DNA of 15,784 bases from Microbacter sp049976245. GTDB taxonomy: Bacteria > Bacteroidota > Bacteroidia > Bacteroidales > Paludibacteraceae. Location of the stretch: positions 1 through 15,784 of the forward strand of contig JBMFIQ010000047.1 of NCBI GenBank assembly GCA_049976245.1, given 5' to 3'. The position numbers were made by a program, and so were the translations under genes. Positions 1 through 5,140 of the stretch are shown here, piece after piece; the stretch's first letter is position 1; each line of letters begins with the position of its first letter. Below the pieces are notes generated by a model. That model was given only the letters and a program-made list of their open reading frames with translations. It did not search any database and was not told the DNA's origin.

Positions 1-26
1 CTGGTTTGTTTGCAAATATCGTGTTT

Positions 27-125
27 TTATAGCGTCTCGATATTCAATGCAAACATACGAGGATGTATGGAACTCGCCAAATAGTTATATGCTTGAACAT
101 AAGTTGTTTTTATGGCTCGTTTCAT
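27..125 (-). CDS. Possible 32-codon mini-ORF in repeat R1, copy A
   Basis: This short reading frame begins MKRAIKTTY and contains YLASSI. I do not recognise a function. It matters because the DNA from 64 to 125 matches 3532-3593 at 52 of 62 positions, including 22 consecutive identical bases at the YLASSI end, with no indels and the same start codon. Of the ten base differences only one (GCG/GCA) is synonymous. That does not argue for selection on the peptide as a whole, although the ends MKR and YLASSI-x-P are invariant. The copies diverge after that proline: this one reads on for 11 residues, while the other stops one residue later. It could be a leader peptide of a gene beyond the left edge, part of a small RNA, or drifting repeat DNA. 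Whether it is translated is unknown. Confidence 0.35.
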   Translation of the reverse strand: MKRAIKTTYVQAYNYLASSIHPRMFALNIETL

Positions 126-136
126 AACTGAACTGT
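58..136 (-). repeat. Dispersed repeat R1, copy A
   Basis: Imperfect repeat of the segment around 3526-3604, in the same orientation. The core 64-125 is 84% identical to 3532-3593 by hand alignment, and the longest identical run is 22 nt (64-85). Similarity fades within about 10 nt on either side. No terminal inverted repeats or target duplications are visible, so this is not an obvious insertion element. Confidence 0.8.
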
Positions 137-285
137 ATCTGTTTCAATTAATTGTTCAATGGTTTTAATTTCTATTACAACTGCATTGATTACCAATCAA
201 TCAATCAATCCTATATCCGTGATCTCATTTCATAACTTCTTCTGTAATCCGTAATTATTTAGTATAAAAGCTATTACACAAATCA

Positions 286-351
286 GCATAAAGCATTGGT
301 ACAAAGTTATACTAAGAAAAATGATAGCACCTTAAAAACGAAATAACCAAA
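286..351 (-). repeat. Dispersed repeat R2, copy X (promoter-like)
   Basis: Read on the minus strand, this 66-nt segment starts TTTGGTTATTTC, continues GGTGCTATCATTTTT and ends CTTTATGC. It aligns with 11454-11523 (plus strand) at about 57 of 66 positions, the main length differences being a shorter T-run here and one extra base there. It contains a perfect Bacteroidota -7 box, TAACTTTG (309 down to 302). No good TTTG -33 box lies at the usual distance. It points toward the R1 mini-ORF at 125, about 177 nt downstream. It may be a shared promoter/operator or the end of a dispersed element. Confidence 0.7.
302..309 (-). promoter_or_regulatory. Putative -7 box TAACTTTG inside R2 copy X
   Basis: Exact match to TAnnTTTG on the minus strand. 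Transcription from here would run toward the R1 mini-ORF and out of the window. The -33 element is not recognisable, so the call rests on the -7 box and on its near-conservation in copy Y (TAACTTCG at 11500-11507). Confidence 0.35.
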
Positions 352-511
352 TCAATGTATAAGATTCAAAGGGTGAAATGATGATGTTAAATTTAAATTG
401 CTTAAGGTAGATGCAAAGATTGTGTTGTTTTTATTAACTGAGTCATTATGCACATGCTTTGTCGTGCTGCATGAAGTCAATAACAAAGGGTTGAAAAACA
501 AGGGAGCATCA

Positions 512-1912
512 TTATTTGCCGATACAGAATTTTGAAAAAATGGCTCCCAACACTTCGTCGGGGGTGATGGCACCGCCCGTGATGGTACCAAGATAGAAGA
601 TGGCTTCACGAATATCTTGCGAAATAAATTCTCCTGACCGGTTGTTATTCAATCCGTCGAGCGCTCTTCGCAAGGCTGTTTGTGTTTGTTGGAGTGCTTC
701 CTGATGACGCACATTGCTCAGAATAATCTCTTGATTGCCAAGATGAGGTATTTGAGAGGCTTCTACGATAAACTTTTCGAGTGTGTCAATCCCATCTCCT
801 GTTTTTGCTGACATAAAAAGGTGTAACGCATTTTCCGGGAAGGTGAATTGTGTTAGTTGTTCCTTTTGGTTGTCATCTATTTTGTCAGCTTTGTTCAGAA
901 TAAAAATGGATTTTTTGTTGGAGGCTTTTTGGTTGATTTTTTGGATGAAAGCCTTTAATGCTTCTATTCCCTGTGTTGCGTCCAGCACAATGAGCAGCAC
1001 GCTGGCCTGTGCTATTTTGTGAAAAGTGCGTTCAATGCCCATGTGTTCAATTTGATCGTTGGTGTCCCGTATGCCGGCAGTGTCAATGAACCGAAATTGT
1101 ACTCCCTCAAGAATCATGGTTTCTTCGATGGAGTCGCGCGTTGTTCCGTGAATATCCGACACCAAAGCGCGTTCTTCGTGAACCAGGCGGTTGAGCAGGG
1201 TTGATTTTCCTACGTTGGTTTCGCCAATGATGGCCACCGGAATTCCTTTTTTGATGGCATTGCCTACTCTAAACGAATCGATGAGCTTTGTAAGCAAAAC
1301 ATCCATTTGGTGAATAAAGCTTTTTAATTGTTCACGATTGGCAAATTCAACATCTTCTTCGCTAAAGTCAAGTTCCAGTTCGATGAGCGCAGTGAATTGA
1401 AGCAGTTGATCACGCAAGTCGTTAAAGGCTTTTGAAATTTCTCCTTTCAGTTGTTGCATGGCCAATCGATGGGCTGCTGCTGATTCGGATGCAATGAGAT
1501 CGGCAACAGCTTCTGCCTGCGATAGATCCATCTTGCCATTCAAGAAAGCCCTTTGAGTAAATTCTCCCGGCGCTGCCATGCGGCATCCTTTTTGAATGAG
1601 CAGGTTGAGTACTTGTTGCACAATGAAAGAGGAACCATGACAGGAAATTTCCACTGAGTCTTCGCCTGTGTAGGAATGAGGCGAACGAAAAACGGTCAGC
1701 AGTACTTCGTCGATCCACGTGTCGGATGCTGCATCGTACACATCTCCCAGTTGAGCGGTATGGGTAGCTTGTGTCGAAACTTGATGGGCCTTGTTGCGTG
1801 GAATGAACATGCTTTCGACTATAGAGAAGGCTTTTTCTCCCGAAATTCTGACAATGGCTATGGCACTTTGCCCCGAAGCGGTGGCTAAGGCACAAATGGT
1901 GTCGTTATTCAT
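512..1912 (-). CDS. mnmE: tRNA uridine-5-carboxymethylaminomethyl(34) synthesis GTPase MnmE
   Basis: MnmE works with MnmG to modify the wobble uridine of certain tRNAs in the cytoplasm, using GTP and a folate one-carbon donor. The 466-residue product has the usual family length. The N-terminal folate-binding domain starts NNDTICALATASGQ, a helical middle domain follows (PGEFTQRAFLNGKMDLSQAEA), and a GTPase domain is inserted in it: G1 GETNVGKST from residue 230, G2 TTRD, G3 DTAGIRDT, G4 NKAD. The C-terminus is CIGK, the conserved catalytic-cysteine tail. The start at 1912 fits the family N-terminus; an upstream in-frame ATG at 2005 would add 31 unrelated residues that lie inside the preceding gene. 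The start overlaps the stop of that gene (1905-1907) by 8 nt, which suggests co-transcription and translational coupling. Confidence 0.97.
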   Translation of the reverse strand: MNNDTICALATASGQSAIAIVRISGEKAFSIVESMFIPRNKAHQVSTQATHTAQLGDVYDAASDTWIDEVLLTVFRSPHSYTGEDSVEISCHGSSFIVQQVLNLLIQKGCRMAAPGEFTQRAFLNGKMDLSQAEAVADLIASESAAAHRLAMQQLKGEISKAFNDLRDQLLQFTALIELELDFSEEDVEFANREQLKSFIHQMDVLLTKLIDSFRVGNAIKKGIPVAIIGETNVGKSTLLNRLVHEERALVSDIHGTTRDSIEETMILEGVQFRFIDTAGIRDTNDQIEHMGIERTFHKIAQASVLLIVLDATQGIEALKAFIQKINQKASNKKSIFILNKADKIDDNQKEQLTQFTFPENALHLFMSAKTGDGIDTLEKFIVEASQIPHLGNQEIILSNVRHQEALQQTQTALRRALDGLNNNRSGEFISQDIREAIFYLGTITGGAITPDEVLGAIFSKFCIGK

Positions 1913-2489
1913 TATGCCGATTTGTTTTTTGTTCAACGGATTGATTCTCGTCAATGGAATCTTTTTTGATGTAAAGCGTGTAAATAATGCCCGAAAGTCC
2001 GGCATAAATCATACCGAGAGCACATATTTTTTCAATGATATCGGCTACTTCGGAAGGTTTTAGCAAGACGATGATTCCTAAAATGAGCATGATTACCGGG
2101 CTGAGAAAGTGTAATGCTGAAAATCCGGTTCGTTGTTTTCGGATGAATTGGATTTCGGTTATTTGAATTACGCCAAAGGCAATAACAATGAGCCCAAGAA
2201 AAATGATCAGAAAATTTACAAATAAAGCGGGTGAAACCAACAAGATGATTCCCGCCAGGAAAGCAATCGCCGCACTGACGCTGACTGCCTGTTTGGCGCC
2301 TGCGGCATATTGATGTTTTAGAATGGTAATTAATGCGATCAAAGCATAAATCACCGCAGAAATGCCGATGAGCATGACTGCAGTTTCAACAAAAACAGAC
2401 GGATAAAGCCAAAACAGCATGCCAATGGCAAGGCTTAGGATTGCTTCAAAAAGCAACCACTCTTTTTTGATGAAAAATGAATGTTCCAT
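1905..2489 (-). CDS. DUF308 / HdeD-like six-helix membrane protein
   Basis: A 194-residue integral membrane protein with six hydrophobic segments at about residues 10-30, 37-57, 68-88, 89-113, 126-145 and 154-173, and a charged tail rich in K, E, N and Q. The repeated small-residue helix pattern (SLAIGMLFWLYP, AFLAGIILLVSPA, VIMLILGIIVLLKP) is typical of DUF308/HdeD proteins. E. coli HdeD is linked to acid resistance, but that role cannot be transferred here from sequence alone. Its last codons overlap mnmE by 8 nt, so the two probably share a transcript. A possible promoter box lies about 47 nt upstream. The biochemical function is unknown. Confidence 0.85.
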   Translation of the reverse strand: MEHSFFIKKEWLLFEAILSLAIGMLFWLYPSVFVETAVMLIGISAVIYALIALITILKHQYAAGAKQAVSVSAAIAFLAGIILLVSPALFVNFLIIFLGLIVIAFGVIQITEIQFIRKQRTGFSALHFLSPVIMLILGIIVLLKPSEVADIIEKICALGMIYAGLSGIIYTLYIKKDSIDENQSVEQKTNRHNE

Positions 2490-2535
2490 AGTATCTCTTT
2501 TTTTTGAATAAGTGTCATCATCACGGATGAATAGG

Positions 2536-2543
2536 TAAAGATA
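2536..2543 (-). promoter_or_regulatory. Weak -7 box TATCTTTA upstream of the DUF308-mnmE pair
   Basis: Seven of eight positions match TAnnTTTG on the minus strand, and the box would give a leader of about 40 nt. No TTTG lies at proper -33 spacing; the nearest is 13 nt away or less. The 147-nt gap from the phosphorylase stop leaves room for a promoter. Confidence 0.3.
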
Positions 2544-2636
2544 CTACAAATTTGAACAAAAAGCAGAAAAAAGTTGCACCGTACTTTACCGAAGTGAAAG
2601 CGATGCAACTGAAAGAATCGTGTCTTTATTGGAAAA

Positions 2637-3506
2637 TTAAATCCGATCGAGCACCTTTTCAACCAATTCGCGAATGGCTGCTTTGTAATTGGTAAAAGCG
2701 TCGTGCACCCGGCGGTTTGCAATGATGCAACAAACTGTCATGGCTTTGTGTCCCATTAATTTTCCCAATCCGGCAATGGCTGAACTTTCCATTTCATAAT
2801 TGGTAATTCGATATCCTTGATAACGGAATGTTTCCAACTTGTCGTTTAATGTGGGATGGGCTAAAGCTAAGCGCAGTTCTCGTCCTTGTGGTCCATAAAA
2901 ACCGTTGGCCGAGATGGTTACTCCTCGAACCATATCATTTTGTCCAATGCGGTTTAACAGTTCTGCGTCGTTGTCAATCACATAAGGCGCACACCATTGA
3001 TGAAGCCAATCTACTTGTTGAGTGAAGGCTTTTTCAAATTCCAGATCGCACACCGAATCACGATTGGCATAAAAGTTAAGTACGCCGTCAAAGCCAATGG
3101 ATTTTTCGGCCATCACAAAGGTACCTGGTTTCAAATCAGGCTGTACAGCACCTGAAGTGCCAATACGGACAAAAGTGAGTTGTCTGAACTCCTCTTTTTC
3201 GGTTCGTGTTTTTAAATCGATGTTTGCCAATGCATCCAATTCATTGACCACAATGTCAATGTTGTCGGTGCCAATTCCTGTGCCCACGACGGTGATGCGT
3301 TTGCCTTTGTAAGTTCCTGTGGCTGTGTGAAATTCGCGATTGGCAACGGTGCATTCTACTTGGTCAAAATAGGATGAGATCATTTGAACGCGATCAGGAT
3401 CGCCGACTAAAATGATTTTGTCAGCTAAAAACTCAGGTTTCAGGTGCAGGTGGAAAATGGAACCATCATCGTTGATGAGCAGTTCTGAAGGTGGAAATGT
3501 TTTCAT
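2637..3506 (-). CDS. udp: Nucleoside phosphorylase, probably uridine phosphorylase
   Basis: Cytosolic pyrimidine salvage enzyme that splits uridine with phosphate into uracil and ribose-1-phosphate. The 289-residue product has the PNP/UDP-family motifs in order: GDPDRV at residues 35-40 (phosphate binding), GTGIGTDN at 75-82, RIGTSG at 114-119, and YEMES at 237-241, whose Met-Glu binds the ribose. The YEMESSAIAGL stretch resembles uridine phosphorylase more than adenosine or MTA nucleosidases, but a broader nucleoside specificity cannot be excluded. The start ATG at 3506 follows by 15 nt the stop of a mini-ORF in repeat R1, and a good promoter lies at 3658-3685, so the gene probably has a leader of about 145 nt carrying a hairpin and the mini-ORF. 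No clear terminator follows the stop. Confidence 0.85.
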   Translation of the reverse strand: MKTFPPSELLINDDGSIFHLHLKPEFLADKIILVGDPDRVQMISSYFDQVECTVANREFHTATGTYKGKRITVVGTGIGTDNIDIVVNELDALANIDLKTRTEKEEFRQLTFVRIGTSGAVQPDLKPGTFVMAEKSIGFDGVLNFYANRDSVCDLEFEKAFTQQVDWLHQWCAPYVIDNDAELLNRIGQNDMVRGVTISANGFYGPQGRELRLALAHPTLNDKLETFRYQGYRITNYEMESSAIAGLGKLMGHKAMTVCCIIANRRVHDAFTNYKAAIRELVEKVLDRI

Positions 3507-3521
3507 ACGGAAATAATTGAT

Positions 3522-3593
3522 TTAAAAAGGTTGTATGGAACTCGCCAAATAGTCATTCGCTTGATTATAAGCAACTTTTATGGTTCGTTTCAT
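3522..3593 (-). CDS. Possible 23-codon leader mini-ORF in repeat R1, copy B
   Basis: The frame begins MKRTIKVAY, contains NDYLASSI and ends PF, with the stop 15 nt before the uridine phosphorylase start. The short gap would suit a leader peptide or translational coupling. The related sequence at 27-125 has the same start and the same MKR and YLASSI ends, but nine of the ten base differences change amino acids. I know of no described leader peptide with this sequence. On its transcript it follows a promoter (3658-3685) and a 10-bp hairpin (3611-3637). Alternatives are a non-translated regulatory RNA segment or repeat DNA with no function. Confidence 0.45.
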   Translation of the reverse strand: MKRTIKVAYNQANDYLASSIQPF

Positions 3594-3604
3594 AGTTTGA
3601 CTTT
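3526..3604 (-). repeat. Dispersed repeat R1, copy B
   Basis: Second copy of the element at 58-136, in the same orientation. The core 3532-3593 differs at 10 of 62 positions with no indels, and 3532-3553 is identical to 64-85. No copy of R2 is found upstream of this one. Confidence 0.8.
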
Positions 3605-3610
3605 GTTTAA

Positions 3611-3637
3611 GCCTCTTGATGAAATGGATCAAGAGGC
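3611..3637 (-). promoter_or_regulatory. Perfect 10-bp hairpin in the udp leader
   Basis: GCCTCTTGAT (3611-3620) pairs perfectly with ATCAAGAGGC (3628-3637) around a 7-nt loop. On the minus strand it would begin about 14 nt into the predicted transcript and end 17 nt before the mini-ORF ATG. On that strand it is not followed by a T-tract, so it is not a terminator for minus-strand genes. On the plus strand it is followed by AAGTTCTTTTTTT, which looks terminator-like, but no plus-strand gene precedes it. Confidence 0.7.
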
Positions 3638-3657
3638 AAGTTCTTTTTTTAGGGTTG

Positions 3658-3685
3658 CAAATGTACAACTTTATTGATAAACAAA
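3658..3685 (-). promoter_or_regulatory. Putative Bacteroidota promoter for the mini-ORF and udp
   Basis: On the minus strand, TTTG (3685-3682), a 16-nt spacer and TACATTTG (3665-3658) form a recognisable -33/-7 pair. The -7 box is a perfect TAnnTTTG and the spacer is slightly short. Predicted transcription start is near 3651. It lies between the sterol reductase stop (3807) and the udp leader, so udp probably has its own promoter. Confidence 0.55.
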
Positions 3686-3806
3686 AGAAAAGAAAACAAC
3701 TTTTTTGCCAATTTAAGGACAAAAAAAGCATGCTGCCGCACTACCTGTTGTTTGCTCTAATCAAAGACCTTATCCTTGATTTGTTGTGCAAATTAAAACA
3801 GGGAAT

Positions 3807-4889
3807 TTAATAAATGCGGGGAATGATGCGATAGGGAACCTTGGCTTTGTATTCATCCCACAATGGCCCATATTTGAGTGAGCATCGCACATCGTCTTCT
3901 TGTTGGCGGGGAAAAAGTAGGAAAACATAATACAAAGGATAGAGCCATGGCCAAAAAAGCGTTGGATGACCGGTGCAAAGAACAATGCCCGTTGCCATCA
4001 AAATTTCGCCTAAATAGTTTACATGTCGACTGATTCCCCAAAATCCGTTAACCAGCAATCGTTGTTGCCCATTGCTGATTGTTTGGGGTAAAATGCCAAG
4101 AAATGGTTTTGTCGGGTCTTTTTTAAAGTAAAATTTTTGCAGGTTTGCGCCTCGTGACAAACTCCATCCCGTCAGGAAGATAAGGACAAAGAACAAATAA
4201 AGCCAATCCGGAGTGTGCGCATTGGGCAAATCAACCGTTGACCAAAGCGGAATGGCATAAAAATAGGGATAAAAAACAAGACAACCCCATCCCAATTTGA
4301 ATCCAACGCGTTCGGCAAATAAATCGTATGTGTAGAGATGAACTTCTTCAAAAGTTAAATAATCAACCACAAAATAGGTCAAGAGAATGGTAGTCAGGAT
4401 TATGCCGGTTGAAGAGGCGGTTCCAAACAACATTAAATGATGCGCCGTGAAACTCAATGCATTTAATTCCAGAACAATAGCTCCGGCCAAATAGAGCCAC
4501 ATCTTGGCGTCAATGCGTCCGCCAATCCATTGTAAATTTTCAATTCGCCCATAATAAAAATCGGCAGCAAAATTTTTTCTGATTTTTGGGAAGGGCAAAA
4601 CAACGATGAGACTGAACAGAATGCCGATGGCAAATGCCCCAATCAATTCGTACCATCGATAGCGATACAACCAGTCAAAAGGAACAAGCTCAAAATAACC
4701 TAAAAGAAACCATCCTGTCACCATGATGAAAAAAACCAGAATGCCGTTTAAATGATAGCTCATTTTTTCGGATGAATGCGGCTTGTTGATGTATCCTTTC
4801 ACCCAACGACCGGGAAGAAAAGCGTTGAACACAAAGATGATCAGATACAACATGGCGGGTGTCAAAAAAGCGACGATTTTTTCCTGCAT
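3807..4889 (-). CDS. ERG4/ERG24-family sterol reductase-like membrane protein
   Basis: A polytopic 360-residue protein with about eight to ten hydrophobic segments. The C-terminal third carries the family hallmarks: GFWGISRHVNYLGE with R288-H289-V290-N291-Y292 (NADPH-binding region), then D332-D333, C336, K339-Y340-G341, W344, Y347, and the ending VPYRIIPRIY, which closely matches eukaryotic delta-14 and 7-dehydrocholesterol reductases. Family members reduce sterol ring or side-chain double bonds with NADPH; a methanotroph homologue is known structurally. The substrate here is unknown. No sterol synthesis gene such as squalene epoxidase or oxidosqualene cyclase is in the window, so an exogenous sterol, another polycyclic lipid or a different enone is possible. 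It follows the transglutaminase-like gene on the same strand but with a 251-nt gap and its own promoter box, so it is probably separately transcribed. Confidence 0.85.
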   Translation of the reverse strand: MQEKIVAFLTPAMLYLIIFVFNAFLPGRWVKGYINKPHSSEKMSYHLNGILVFFIMVTGWFLLGYFELVPFDWLYRYRWYELIGAFAIGILFSLIVVLPFPKIRKNFAADFYYGRIENLQWIGGRIDAKMWLYLAGAIVLELNALSFTAHHLMLFGTASSTGIILTTILLTYFVVDYLTFEEVHLYTYDLFAERVGFKLGWGCLVFYPYFYAIPLWSTVDLPNAHTPDWLYLFFVLIFLTGWSLSRGANLQKFYFKKDPTKPFLGILPQTISNGQQRLLVNGFWGISRHVNYLGEILMATGIVLCTGHPTLFWPWLYPLYYVFLLFPRQQEDDVRCSLKYGPLWDEYKAKVPYRIIPRIY

Positions 4890-4970
4890 AATGCTTAATT
4901 TATTTGATTAGAACTTGATATGAGTGAAATTGCATTCTATAGAACAAGTCTCAAATAACACGTTTCTTTG

Positions 4971-4978
4971 CAAAGATA
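4971..4978 (-). promoter_or_regulatory. Putative -7 box TATCTTTG for the sterol reductase gene
   Basis: Perfect TAnnTTTG on the minus strand, giving a leader of about 75 nt. A clear -33 TTTG is missing. The box overlaps a perfect 12-nt palindrome, TCTTTGCAAAGA (4965-4976), which could be an operator or chance. Confidence 0.4.
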
Positions 4979-5115
4979 AGATATTATCGGGTAAAATGAA
5001 TGATCTTTTGTACTTTGAAAAAAAAGCCGCATCCGTTATCGAAATCTTTGATTCATTCATTCATTTAAACGGTTTGTCGGATAGGGCTGATCATATGCAA
5101 GCATGATTCGTTAAG

Positions 5116-5133
5116 AAAAAAATGGCAAAAGCC
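5116..5133 (-). terminator. Short terminator-like hairpin after the transglutaminase gene
   Basis: On the minus strand, just after the stop codon, GGC-TTTT-GCC is followed by A and seven T (5122 down to 5116). The stem is only 3 bp, with an A/A mismatch before further A-T pairs, so it would be a weak intrinsic terminator. Confidence 0.35.
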
Positions 5134-5140
5134 TTTGTGT

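Larger units (their letters stand above)
126..511. other. Intergenic region downstream of mnmE; no conventional gene
   Basis: About 390 nt of A/T-rich DNA without a convincing long reading frame. It contains repeat R2 copy X (286-351) and a 17-nt stretch of CAAT units at 194-210 (about 4.25 copies). I see no clear rho-independent terminator for mnmE; a 5-bp CATGC/GCATG stem near 453-473 has no T-tract on the mnmE strand. Confidence 0.6.

Noticed and set aside
194..210. CAAT tandem units, considered as a phase-variable microsatellite or CRISPR-like repeat
   Set aside because: Only about four units, not inside a gene or between promoter boxes, and far too short for a CRISPR array.
1422..1895. 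157-codon open frame antiparallel or out of frame within mnmE
   Set aside because: It shares the strand of mnmE in another frame, has a Cys/Ser/Arg-rich low-quality composition, and is fully contained in a certain gene.
1913..2005. Upstream in-frame ATG that would extend MnmE by 31 residues
   Set aside because: The added residues have no family counterpart and lie inside the preceding DUF308 gene; the family N-terminus begins at 1912.
2574..2609. GTTGCA/TGCAAC inverted pair downstream of udp, considered as a terminator
   Set aside because: The loop is about 24 nt and no T-tract follows on the minus strand.
3611..3650. Hairpin followed by a T-run on the plus strand, resembling an intrinsic terminator
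   Set aside because: No plus-strand gene lies upstream; all genes from 512 to 7330 are on the minus strand. It fits better as a leader hairpin of the udp transcript.
4924..5106. 60-codon plus-strand open frame between the sterol reductase and transglutaminase genes
   Set aside because: It overlaps the minus-strand promoter region, has no recognisable motif, and its start falls within the sterol reductase leader.
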